From Penicillium oxalicum (Eukaryota; Ascomycota; Eurotiomycetes; Eurotiales; Aspergillaceae): a stretch of DNA of 64,000 nucleotides. The translations under genes and the position numbers were made by a program. The stretch lies in contig NC_064655.1 in the NCBI RefSeq assembly GCF_001723175.1, forward strand, positions 2,170,001 through 2,234,000, read 5' to 3'. The notes under the pieces were generated by a model that ran no database searches, had not been told where the DNA came from, and was given only the letters and a program-made list of their open reading frames with translations. This document shows, one piece after another, positions 47,486 to 59,438 of this stretch (position 1 is the first letter of the stretch; each line of letters begins with the position of its first letter).

Positions 47486-48472
47486 GCTTCTGTAGCTCAC
47501 TAATTGTACCAACCCAGACGGCATAACCGCAGGAGCTCACGGGGTAGACGAGGCAAGCCAAGATCGCCCTCTGCCCCATGCTCAGTCACCTCCCCAGTCA
47601 TCCGGTCTTTCCTACCGACCGACATCTGGACAGACCATGGTACATGTAGGTACCGAGTGATTGAGGTAGTGGAACTGGCCCCTGGTCGCTGGGTCTTTCT
47701 TCAACAATGACGGCCGATCAGCCGTCTCTTCCATCCTCGATTCCATATCCGTCTTTTCTCTCTTTCTATCTCTTTCTCCCGCCGCGGCCGAAGAATGCAA
47801 GCGCGTTGTCCAGTCCTGGTCGTGGTGCAAGTCGTACTGTACACACAGATCAATATACAGTTTAGTCCCGGGTGTTTTTTTTCTCAATTTGAAATTATAT
47901 TTCATTTCTCCTTGTACCAAAAAGAGAAAGGGAAAAAAAATTCGCCCCCTCGTTCATGCACGCAGGCACGGATTCAGGCAGCGGGACCGGCCCGTGGTGA
48001 TTTGGTGAAGGATTGTTGGGCGGGGAGTGAAAAGAGCAACGGACCCGGACACATTCTGTATGTGCAGTAGTCATGTATCATGTATACAAGAGTTAGTGTC
48101 TTGCAGAGGGCTAAAACCAAAACCGAAATGAGGTGGACAGCTTGGATTACTATGCACAACTTGGATCTTGGAGTTTGCTGCCACGAGTCTTTCCCCGCTA
48201 TTGGTTATTGGTTCTTGGTCGTTTTTGGTCCAGTCGCGACTTGAGACAGTACAAGTCAATGAAGACTTTCCTATATGGATGGCATGCCAGATGCCAGACA
48301 TGTACCGTATCTGACTGTTCACTGTACTGTACCATTATACCAATTTACTGTACACCACCTCATGGCTCATTTCAGTAATCCGATCCTGCAGAAACACACT
48401 CGACAGTGTCGAGTCGACACTACTGACAGAAAGCTCTCTCTCTCTCCCCCCAAAGACTGTCAAATGCCAAGA

Positions 48473-48473
<1 letters not shown>

Positions 48474-48502
<29 letters not shown>
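48474..48502. repeat. 29-base poly-G tract
   Basis: Twenty-nine consecutive G residues, the longest homopolymer in the window. It could form a G-quadruplex or be a length-unstable assembly position. Confidence 0.88.
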
Positions 48503-48505
<3 letters not shown>

Positions 48506-51500
48506 CCGCCTGACCCTTTCATCACAGAATCATTTGATTAAAAAGAAAATCTCAATCCAACTGAATACAAATCAACATCAACACCAACCCTCGAGTCAAG
48601 CCAACTTTGTCAAGTGACATGTAGAAGAATCCTGGTAGAGTCGTCGACCTATCGCTCCCGAGGGGAGGGGGGGAGGGTAAGGTGGATACACGGGAAACCA
48701 CCGAGGACTCGGATTTAGTTTCAATGGCTCCAAATGATGTCAAATAACATACTGCGGGGATGAGTTTTTCCTTGCAACTACAGTGCATGCTCGTGTACAT
48801 ATTGATTATAGAGTTCGCTATAACATATACCAGTGATGTGCCAACCGTGTGCATGGTGCAACGGGTTGGGAATTTCCATTCTATTGCCTCATCGCCGGTC
48901 AATCTGAACCATCAAATTGTTATAGACGTACGCCACGGCGCTGTCTTGTGTGCAATGCGCGTAAATGCGCGGACCGGGGCAGTGAGTGTGCCTCGATTGT
49001 CTCGGTCGGATAAGATAGAGGCCCGCTAGCGGGTGGCCTAAGCTGCTTGCTCGGCCTATCGTTGGTATTTAGATCCAACAGGCGTCTCTGGAGGGGAGAG
49101 TGGGCAAGCACTAAGGTTAGGTGACGGTTGTAAATCACATCTATCTTGGCATATAGAGAGTATCAAGTACTAGAAACTCCTAAGGTTTCGCTGTCCCGAC
49201 CTACATTGATCAGCCTGGATTTACCTTGTCGCTCAAAGGTTGAGAAGGAGAAGAAGAAGAACAGTCAATCCCTATCGATTCCGCCGTGAACGGACTCGCC
49301 AAATTTTTGATTTAGGGGGAAAAAAGAACACGACCAAGTCAATCGGTTTCCTAGGAACCAACAGTAGCTTAATGACTGATGTTTTAGATAATCATACTAC
49401 TATTGGGTCATGAATATTAAATTGGACGTACTGTACTCAAATTAATTACTAATCAATCGACCTCTCTCCTCTCTCTTCTCCTCTGTTCAGGACAGACCCA
49501 CCCTTCGGAGAAAGTGGCCCATCCTCCGCTCGAGCCGAAGAGTGGAGTCAAAATATACACTCAGTATGGTACAGTATGACGATATAGAGTTTACATAGAT
49601 CGGGCGGAGGTTCGCCCCCCCCGAACTCAATGTGGTTTTACCTTGAGTACAGTCAGTACATACTTGACGATGATGGCTACCTCGTGGAGGGGCAAAATCG
49701 ATATACTTGACACCCTCCGCGTTTCGACATGATTGATGGTTATGATCGCACTGTTGGCGCTAGCTTGCCAACTTGGATGCCGAGATAGAGACGGAAGGGG
49801 AGACAGTTCAGACTCGTATGGTCGGGCGGACGTGTCGAGAAAAAAACCCATGAAAGTACGAGACCCTGTCTCTGCCCGCCCTGTCAGTGCAGCGGTACTA
49901 CTGTCGGTCGGCGCGGCTGAATGGAGGGGGGGGGAGCCTTGTGGCTGGGGGTCTCTCGTCTTCGCCGTCAAACACTAGGGGGGAAAAGAAAATTGACACG
50001 GCGAAAATTTAAAGAAAGTTGTGATGGTAGATGTGAGACTTGAGTCTAGCGTCGGGACAGCTCCAGTGGAGTCAGGCTGGTGCAAGTCGTACAGGTTACG
50101 CACATCTTGATATGCTAGAAGTCTATTTTTTTTGCTTGTTTTAATTGTGTCTATTAGATCTAGAGCGCCGAGGAATCCAATCCAGTTGATTAATGTTAGA
50201 TAAGTCTACCAAAAAAACGACGCACGAGAACTTTACGATCTGTGGGCGCGGTTATTCAGCTGTTTAATCAACGGTCCTTCATCACGGCGTAGGCTTCATA
50301 GACCGGAGCACAGTATTGACTAAACAGGTTTTTCAAATAGACGAATCTTTTACTGAAAACAATATATTGTTCATGGAATAACACAGTTGTCGGAAATGAA
50401 GAATACCATCCCTCCGGCAACATATAGTGATTCCCGCCCGCGCGCCTAGAATCACTCCAGCACGTATGTAAACCCTCTCCGCGGAGTCCACCACTCCCGT
50501 CCTTTTTGGTGAGACTGTACATGAAAAATCGCCAGCTAGCCCTACCCAGTCGGCCCTGAAAATAATAATTGGAGCGATTGCGCATGAAACCAGATTGAAA
50601 AGGCAATAGTTCCATGGAGCTTGTGGATCGTACGTGAGTTACTAATCAGAGGTAGCTAGTAGTAGTTACGAAGTCTGTAGTGTGAACCAGACCTGATGAA
50701 AGGCCCTATATAAAGATAGAGATTGATCCACTTGCAGGGGAGTAAATGGAGATATCAGTGCAATTGACTTAATCACCAAGACATGAGTGATCTAAAGGGG
50801 GTCGGAGGGTTTCGGCGGTACAAACTCCATGACAGCAGACACCACAGCGCGACAGTATCACCAGACCTTTTCCCAGATCAATTTACATGATTTGGCATAC
50901 TTTGGACAATTGCAAATGAACTCTATTTCTTCTGCGATGAAATGACGTATTTCAAGGCAGATACCCTCAGGCGATCACGTTGATTCACCAAGGTCCCTTC
51001 TACCACTAGATTGATCCCATCTGATCAACTACCAAGCGGAAAACCGATTCAAGAATTTCGTCCAAGGTCCCTCGAGTGAGCAGTGCCTATGCACTATCGA
51101 ACAGAGTACAACCATCAACAGCTCGGTCATGTCTGGTGTATATGAAACATACACACCCTGGGACCATAAAATGAAGCTCCCTCTGATGTGGCACTCGAAT
51201 TCACGACTCGCTGATTGGAGCAGACAGTGTTCGATGACTCGGCGACCGTATGCAGAGAGGGGGCGAAGAACTGGTAAAAGGGGAAGAACCTTGGGGAAGA
51301 ATCAAGGCCCCCCCCGGTCGAATTACAAGCTTCTCCAATGATTTCGTGTCTGGTATACCCCTCTGGTGCCTGGTCAGCAGGGAACTCCAATCGATCAACG
51401 GGAAAGGCATTCCTTGGGCGGGTGATGGGGCGAGATGATTCACGGCCCAAATGTGAATCTCGAATCTTCACGTGGCCTGGTCTACCTTGCTGTGGTACAT

Positions 51501-54500
51501 ATTTTGCACTCTTCTTTTGTAGTCGCGTTAAAACAATACCATTGAGATTGTATCTTCTAAGTTGATATTGCCCAGCTAAGAAATTATACCGGGTTTACTA
51601 TTGTCAAAAGAGAAAAAAAAAACGATACACCAAGGTGGCTCTCCATATCAAACCGTCTCCGTAATTGGCAGTGTAGTACAGGGTATGGCCTGCAGTGTCC
51701 AACAATGTACTGTAATAATCGTTCAGCTCGGCTCGGCCATCAGGAATTTCTTTTTCAAGAGCGATCAGCTGCATGACACGACTGATCCTTTCGAGATCTT
51801 CACAGGTTGCGGTGATCAGCCAGGATTGTGTCAGGCAAGTCTCTTGATTGGTCTCCGCCTTGGTACCTGCAAAGCCCCCCTCCGAGGCCTTCACAATCCG
51901 TACATCCAGTACTGACTCGATGAGCGACGACGGTATACATTTTGTATTCAAGTTGTAGTTCCTACATCCTACCACCAGACTCAGAGGAAGTTTCACTTCT
52001 AACCGGGAGGAAATATGATCAAATGCAAGAATCAGAGATCCCAAAATCCTGAACCCACCTCCTAAGCAGCAAAGTACTAGTTCACTGGTAAAGCCCTGTC
52101 CTCGAATCTTTCTTCCACCGTGACTCTGCGTTTGAGACCAGGAGAGTGCAATGCCCACCATTCTTATCCAGGGACTAAAGTCTGCTAATAACTGAATTTT
52201 TGGGGCTCTCAAGAGTGGTTTCCAATCGCAAATCCAAAGTTCCCCTAGGTTCATGTCGATTACTTTGTCCACGCCGACCGGCAAGAAAATGCGGCCCTTT
52301 CACCTGTTCAGGGCATCCGTAGCCTGGATGCACTACACCGCATGCACTGCAAAACCCAACTCGACTCGATTGGACTTGATTAAGAGAAAGAAAAAAAAGC
52401 CTCCCGGTTCTAGACCCATATCCGAGACCCTTTCATTTTCAACAGAAAGAAAGTCGCGTGAGCAATGTAAGTTTAAAAAAAGAAAAAAAAAAACAGGAAC
52501 AAAGGATTACACCTCAAAACCACCAGGTTGAACGGACACACCGACATGCTTGACATACCGTACTCCCCCCGTGGAACCCCCTTGCTTGCGGCGCACCAGA
52601 GCCGGCTCCCGATCAAGTAGGCTCCGGCTGTGGTCCTCTCTCTCTCTCTTTTTCTCTTAGTAGGCTCTGCGATTCGCTCGCCCTCTCTGGTGCCAGGTGG
52701 TGAGGCAGTGAGGAGCCAAGGCAGCTTTGGAAAAAGAAAAATGCAAACCAAGTCCGATTCCGACTATTTCACCCCCCACATGGCGGGGAGAACCTGCTTC
52801 AATGCAGTGGTGATGGAGGGACAAGTCATGAACGCAGCTGCAGGAGGAAGAAGGGGGAATGTGACTAGAGGCAAGTCCATGCTTTGTAGCCAACACAACT
52901 TATCCGACTTCAGGGAGTGAGGGAAACAGAGAGGTATCAGGGTACTCTGGTACGAATAAGTACATACGATTTCCTTGCCATTGCGGGTTTAGATCTACAG
53001 TACTATGGGCTACAGGGGAAATTGGGGGGGGCAACTTGGAATGAAAGATTATGTGATTACCACATCACCGGGGCGAGAATTGTAACTTACCTACTACTAG
53101 TATCTTGCTGACTGGTCATCGGTCTGAAACTAGTTTTTCTTCTTCTTTTCTGTGTGTTTGGTTGAAGGCCTCCTATAGAAAGGAAGGCGAGGAGACAGGG
53201 GGATGGAAAGAGCAACGCAGTACAAAACCATTCTATGACCCCATGGTAAGAGTAAGATTCCCGTGCCGGAGTTTCTCCGACAAGATGACCTATTTTGAGC
53301 CTGTCAGGGTACATAACCTAGCCAGACATTTATCCATGCTGCGCTAAATTACAGCAGTGCGTCTTCTAATCCCGCACCAGTGTCGGACCATGAGTTGATC
53401 TGACCGTGCAGGTCCCGAATGCCAGCCCACTTATTACTAGGAGAAAAGGCCGATCGCGTCCAATAGGGGACGTTCGCACTTCCGGGGGGCTAATTCATAC
53501 GAAATATCCGTCGGCTGAGAATGCCTTGCTAGCTTAGTATACTTCCTGGAGTTCCTGAGGGTATCTCACAACCTACCACGAAAAGTGACTATAATTTCTC
53601 GTAGCTGAGGGAAAGGTAAAGTGATATAGGAAACTCATTTTGCCCACAGATTGACACTCGAAAGATGAATATTATCGATCACCCCCGTCACTCAAGAATG
53701 AGATGACCATGTTTAAACTCGAGACTTTGATCATGGCTGGAATGCTTCGCGGAGGAATATGATTGGTCGGCTTGAAAGCAATATCCTCGGGTTTTGTATC
53801 ATTCGACTCGAAAGCGGATGGCTTTTTTGTTTTAAGACTGAATTGAAGACAAACGCACGAGGTCAAGGGGTCAGGTAGAGATGGTCTTATCGCTATTTGA
53901 ATAAAAAAAAGCCATTTCGGCTGTCTTTCACTTCTCGAAGTGTGTCTCCTTGAAGTGCCGCCAAGAAGATCAGAAGCACCTTGGTTAATCTTCAACCCCA
54001 TTCGGTGATCATAGCGGGAGAGAATTAGACCTCCAACTCTGAATCCTTGCATTCTGCGCGAGACAATTGTTCATTCAACCTTGATCAAATTCGTCACGCC
54101 TGATCCGACAATCCGTTTGATCTACATGGCGCCTCTCTTCAACATATACGACACAATACTTTACGCGCGCACTTTGACAACCCTCCCTAGCACCTCTCCG
54201 CTGTCTCGATCTTCCTTTTCTCGCCATTATCGGGGAAATCTCCACCGTAGCCGTCCCGACATATAAAGTTCTTATCTGAAGGGGGCTTGTGTAGGAGCAG
54301 AAGGGGGGCATTTATTGTCCCTTTTAACGTTGTCAACTTGATCCGAATTATCTGGTAAAACGATGAGTTGGAATGCATTGAGAGAGAAAAGGCAAGATGA
54401 GCGCGAGAGGTCCCGTTGACTAGATTTACATGCCTACCACTGTAGGTCCTCTTAAGTAGGTAGGTAGCTATTCGATTACACATAAACATTGGATTTATAG

Positions 54501-54692
54501 CGAGGATACTGAGGTAGCCTTTCCCTTATCCAACACCTTCCATCTGACTCGGGTCCCACGATCTACGAATCGTATACACTGTATGCACGATGACCTGACC
54601 TGAAATATCAAATAGAATTCCTCGTTCCTCCCCAAAATCTGCACATCACACGAGACAGCAACCCCATCCACCCGTCCGCAAGAAATCCCAAG

Positions 54693-55258
54693 CTAGTCAA
54701 CCGAGATATAAGAAGTTGGACTGGAAGTCGCCGTAGCAGTGCTACTACCCTCAGATAAAGGCCGAGTACAAATGCCCCGCACACACTTATTCTTCCACGA
54801 GTAGCAGCAATTCTCATCCGTCAAACAAGGCCCATTATCTTCCTGACAGAACGGCCATTTCTGATCGGTAGATCGACACTTATGCGCGGCACAGTATCCC
54901 GAGCAGCAATTCCCGATAATGTTGCCCGGTAGGATGCATTCGGCTGGAGAAAAGGAGGGGAAGAAGAAGAATTAGTCAAGGCAACTAGATGGATGGAATA
55001 TGTGTGTTTTTTTTTTCTTTGGTGGAAGGGCAAGAGCCACGAGGAGAAAGGGAAGGCTCACCGTATACATTCAGGCATGTTGGAGCTGGTACGCAAGTGG
55101 TAACCGTTGTTGTGGCGGTTGGATTCACCAGGATGGCGGTGGTGCACTGGTTTGTCCCGGTGCAAGGTGCATTGTTACCGCATCCTTCGTGCGTAGTTGG
55201 GACTGAAACGATCGAGGTTTGTGGTTAGTTGGGTATTTTGAAGGGGATGATGGAGTAA

Positions 55259-55294
<36 letters not shown>

Positions 55295-55401
55295 GAACAC
55301 TGAAAAAAAAGCCAGGATAAAAATGAAAAGAAAAAAGAGTCCAACGTACCAGCAAAAGCAGCCTGAGAGAAAAAGAGGAAGCAAATACGCCTGATCTGCA
55401 T
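54693..55401 (-). CDS. Small secreted cysteine-rich protein with knottin-like module
   Basis: Three exons reconstructed by splice sites: 55401-55350, 55202-55062 and 54943-54693, 444 nt, giving 147 residues. Residues 1-17 (MQIRRICFLFFSQAAFA) look like a signal peptide, cut before VPTTHEGCG. The mature part has 16 Cys. Exon 2 gives CGNNAPC-type spacing followed by a Thr-rich stretch. Exon 3 gives two similar modules: C-x9-CC-x3-C-x4-C, then C-x6-C-x5-CC-x6-C-x4-C, the latter the spacing of inhibitor-cystine-knot folds. A Ser/Thr-rich tail ends the protein. Candidate roles are an apoplastic effector-like, antimicrobial or wall-associated protein, but I do not recognise the family, so function is left open. 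The open frames in the region miss exon 3 completely. Splice signals (GTACGT, GTGAGC donors; CAG acceptors) and the frame agree throughout. Confidence 0.82.
55264..55290. repeat. GA dinucleotide repeat in an intron
   Basis: Alternating GA run of about 27 bases inside the first intron (55349-55203) of the secreted cysteine-rich protein gene. On the coding strand it is a CT-rich tract. Confidence 0.85.
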
Positions 55402-57507
55402 TTTGAATGCCTCTTTCTCGCAGAACTTGGAAATCCGAGCTGAATCGACTTCCAAGTATTGATGAATGAACCAAACTTGAAGTACTCTCCGTTACGCAGT
55501 AGAGATACTGCGCCCGTCCTATTCGTCTGGAGGTCAAAAGGATGAAAAGGATAGATTGAAAAATCAAGCCAAAACCCACCTCCCTCTCTTCTTTGAAGGA
55601 ATTTGGAATAAGGTGAGGTACTCGGTAGGTCTTGAGGGTGTGATGCAGATCACTTTCTTTGCCCTTTTTCTCGTGTGTATGTGGATTTTGTAGCAATAAA
55701 TCCCTCGACCTGAAGTAGATCGGTATTTATATGGGAATTCCATCCCGGTCCATGATCCAGATCAGACCACATTCTCTCATTTCTCCTAGGACTCAGTCTC
55801 AAGATTGACCCTCTCAATTGGTTTTTCATCTGGGGAAAAAACACACACATTTACACATTGATCCCGTTGACATCGACATAGTGACCTAATCGACTTCAGT
55901 CCAAGGTCCGCCTCAAAAACCGATGATGCAAATACCTGTCATTTGACCGCCGGACCTGAGACATGAACTGAGTCAAACATGAGAAGTTGCATTTCTCCCC
56001 CCTCCTCTTCTCTCTTCTCAATCAATGGATATGCATGCACTCGACCAAAAAAAAAGACATACCAAGCTGGAAGCAAATCTTACAAAAACCTAAATACAAA
56101 CCCATCTCAAAGGAATCAATACTCATTCATAACATGGAATCTGAATATAATCTCCCGTACAATCGGTCATTTGTTAGAAACGCGGACGGGAGCCGCGGGG
56201 GGGAAAGAAAAAAAACAGAACCGCATGCAGCAAAGTACACGAGCTCGACAGGGTAGAGGATCCCCATCGCCAAACATAATCGGCTATTGCGGTATATTGC
56301 GGGATGAAAAGAAGATGACTCCTGCATGGCATAGACAGATCCCGACTCGTGACGGGGATTGGATCAGCTGTTTGAGACACAGTTTCTGCGAGTCCATATG
56401 TACCATCCTCAGCTGAAGGGAGGTTATTATTAGCTGATGAACTTGATGATGGGGTGTTGGGAAATCATTTGATTTTCCTTTCCCCCATTTTTTTTCGGGG
56501 GCGGGCGAGAGACTCCTTAGTCTTCTTCTCTTTAGTCCATGGACGCCTGTTTCTATATTCCCCTTCCTGGTTCTCTGGACCACTTTGGTCAACCGTACAG
56601 CCAACCTGAGCGATCGCCAAGATCTCCCCGTCAGTAGACAGAATGAGTATCCCGGACCCCATGATGTCATCTCTTTGGTGAGAGAGGGTCGGGTCTTGGC
56701 GGCCCGATTCAGACTCGACGCTGAAATAGATGCCCAGGGCACAGAGGTCAAAGTTTCTTCTCGATACGGACGTCTCGGACAAGAGATTGGATGTTGACCA
56801 CGAAGGCTCGGTGGCAATGGAAATTGACTTGATACCGACATGATATGACGGAGTTCCCTCGGGCCTCGAGGCACGTGCTGTCGACTTGTACATGAGTAGT
56901 ATTCAATGGGATAACACAAAAGTTTCAATCATGAGTAAAAAAAAATAATTAACCAATGGTGTAGATCGAAAGCAGGTCAAATAATACAGGAGAATATGCC
57001 AATGCAAATGCAGATCCACGCCGTCATCGAGAGACCGCAGTGAGGAATTAGTTGTAGGTAAACAAGAAAAAAAAAGCAGGCGCACATGATCCAAAACGTG
57101 ATCATGATTCGAAAGAGACCAGAAGCCAACCCAGACACCACATCGCAATGGAGCCTTTCTTCCAAAAGCGATAGAACAAGAGGTAATGTACATCAACATT
57201 GCCCGAGTTCCCCAAAACTGCCCAAAAGAAATACCCAGTACAATGCCCTGGCCCATAAAAACAATTCCTGAATCCTGCGCTCTATTGATGCTGCTTTGCC
57301 CCCTACATCGTCTGGTCCCCTCCTCGGTAAACCCACGCCGTCCACGCACAAACACGCTCTGAAGACAAAGGAAATAAGACATAAATGGGATGGTGTGTGT
57401 ATGGTGCAGTGGTGTGCGGTTGACGGGCTGGTGAGCGACTCAATAAGCCGTGGCGAGAAGGGGGAAGACCATATCTCCGGTGAGATACACCGAGATTCCC
57501 GACAAGA

Positions 57508-57523
57508 GGGGGGGGGGGGGGGG
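57508..57523. repeat. Poly-G tract
   Basis: Sixteen consecutive G residues in non-coding sequence downstream of the C2H2 gene. Confidence 0.85.
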
Positions 57524-57579
57524 TTTGGAGGGGTTGATCCAACACGGGGAAAGAGCTGGACGCCGGTGGAAGGACGTGT

Positions 57580-57601
57580 GAGAGAGAGAGAGAGAGAGAG
57601 A
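57580..57601. repeat. GA dinucleotide repeat
   Basis: Alternating GA run of about 22 bases close to the poly-G tract, in non-coding sequence. Confidence 0.85.
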
Positions 57602-57907
57602 AAATAAATAAAAGAAGATGCAATCGCGCAGAGGGGGTGTGGACAACCTGGTGTGTTGGTTCCACGGGGAATCAAAGGAGTCAAGGGGAAAGATGACAAT
57701 ATGCAAGTGTGAACGATTTGACAAAGGAAATGGAAAATCAAGGTAACATGGGAGAGCAAATTGGTGGTGATCGAGGGGGAGCAAAGACGAGGGGGACGGA
57801 AGGATGAGGGGATCCATTATTCTTCAATGACAAAGGAAATGTTCGTAAACAAGATGGAGAAAAGGAAAAAAAACCCTCTCCCTGACACAATCATGGTAGC
57901 CTCCGCA

Positions 57908-59438
57908 TTACACCGCGGTCGACCAAGTGTGCTCATTCATCCGGGACTTTGTTTCGTAGTTATCCGGCTCAGTGCTATTGGGACGACGGATGGTGGAGTT
58001 GGGGAAATACATATGAGGAGGCATGGAAGTCGGATAGGACGAATGACCGGGCTCGGGATAGGCAAAGTCATTCACGGATCCCGGTGAAGGCATGTTGCCA
58101 TGAGAAGGAGAAGCCCAGCCCAGACTGGTCATATGGGGACTACCATTGACGCTGTTGGGGCGATGGTCGCTGTTTGCAGGAGGCTCCAAGGGCTGCGGCG
58201 GGCCATACGGATTGGAAGTCATCGAGGGCCGTGGGTGAGGCGCACTCCCATAGCTCGAGAGGGATGGGGAGCTAGCCGTCGGGGACGCTCGGGGGCTGCC
58301 TTGGCCAAAGTCGCCGCGGATATGAGGAGGAAGAGACCCGGTACCCATGTAGTAATCGGCGGAGCGATGCATAGTCAAGGGAGGCAGCTCTCCGGGAGAC
58401 AAGGATGGATGATGAGACGGAGAGGGTGTCGAGTGAATCGAGGCGTGGTCGGGAAACATTCCCTCGGGACCGCGGCCTCGCTCCTTGTTCTGGCGCAGAT
58501 TGGCTTCGGTCTCGGCCGCCGCTTCCTCGATCGTTCCCGTGTGATGGTTTTGGTGGCGGGTCAACGTGGTTCGGCGCGTGAAGGTTTTCTGGCAATTGGC
58601 GTACGGGCACTTGTAGGGTCGCTTTCCGGAGTGGATGCGACGGTGACGGGCGAGGGACGAGGAATCACTAAAGGGCTGTGACGATGCCGCGTGAGTACTT
58701 GAACCGCCGCGCGAAAGGAGACGGCTGGAAGTCCGGCCAGGGAAAAGGCATACCTTGCCACATCGCTCACACATATGAGGCTTCTCGCCGGTGTGAACTC
58801 GCGAGTGAACCGTCAGGGCCGACCGTTGAATGAACTGCTTTCCACAGCCCGGCCATTCGCAGGCGTGGGGGCGAATGCCCGTGTGAATGCGCTCTATGGC
58901 CAGAAATAATCTCCCCGTCAGTCATTCCATGTTTCGCCCAAATCTCATTTGCTTTTTTGTTTTCCAGCCCGCCGGATAGTCTGAACATACCGTGTCTCGC
59001 AAGGTCGCTGCGTCGAGCGAAACCCTTGTTACAAGTCGCGCAGTGGAATGTCTTCGCAGGCGCATCGCCACCGGGCTTGCCAGACTGCATTTGCTGCTGC
59101 TGATGCTGCTGCTGTTGCTGTGGTGGTGGGGGTGGTTGCTGCTGCTGCATCTGCGAATCACCAGCGTAACCTCCGGGCACATACCCCATATTCCGCGGAG
59201 GCGCCGCGGCGTTCTGCCCGTAGTAGAATGAGTCGGCTAATCCTTGGTCCATGGAGACGCCCGGGGGAGGATGAGGAGGGTATGCGGTGACGGGATTATC
59301 AGAGGCACCTGGTTCCGCCTTCATGGTGGATTGACCCAATTGAGCGGTTTGCATATATTGATGATGTAGTTGAGCTTCTGCGGCGGCTGCGGCAGCGGCG
59401 GCAGAATTCTTGCGATTGAGAATCGTCGTGAAGTCCAT
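57908..59438 (-). CDS. C2H2 zinc-finger transcription factor, four fingers
   Basis: Nuclear DNA-binding protein. Exons 59438-58991, 58893-58754 and 58675-57908 sum to 1356 nt and 451 residues. It starts MDFTTILNRKNS with an Ala run, then a Gln/Pro-rich region (a possible activation domain) to about residue 120. Four consecutive fingers follow. Finger 1 is CATC...HERIH, split by intron 1. Finger 2 is CEWPGC with HSRVH, finger 3 is CERC with HRRIH split by intron 2, and finger 4 is CPYANC with HQNHH. All Cys and His ligands are present and the TGEKP-type linkers are recognisable. The C-terminal half is a Pro/Ser-rich disordered tail. The unusually long gene-free flanks suit a developmental regulator, but I cannot assign a specific known factor. 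The start at 59438 is the first ATG in this frame close to the domain. Confidence 0.9.

Larger units (their letters stand above)
42997..54692. other. Long stretch without a supported gene
   Basis: About 11.7 kb. The first part (about 42997-43430) is CT/GA-rich upstream sequence of ELL. The remainder holds many short overlapping frames (none above about 226 codons), simple repeats and homopolymer runs, but no frame with recognisable domain, codon pattern or splice structure. No tRNA or rRNA was recognised. It may contain non-coding transcripts or long upstream control regions. Confidence 0.6.
55402..57907. other. Intergenic without a supported gene
   Basis: About 2.5 kb with the promoter of the secreted protein gene and the 3' UTR of the C2H2 factor gene. 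It contains GA and poly-G repeats. Open frames up to about 214 codons occur but are low-complexity and overlap each other on both strands. Confidence 0.55.

Noticed and set aside
50268..50615. 115-codon frame starting with ATG on the minus strand
   Set aside because: It is short, isolated and without recognisable motif, so chance is as likely.
51604..52284. 226-codon open frame on the minus strand
   Set aside because: It begins at TTG, has its first ATG some ten codons in, and shows no recognisable domain or splice support.
53672..54052. 126-codon frame starting with ATG on the minus strand
   Set aside because: There is no domain, signal peptide or splice evidence, and the composition is unremarkable.
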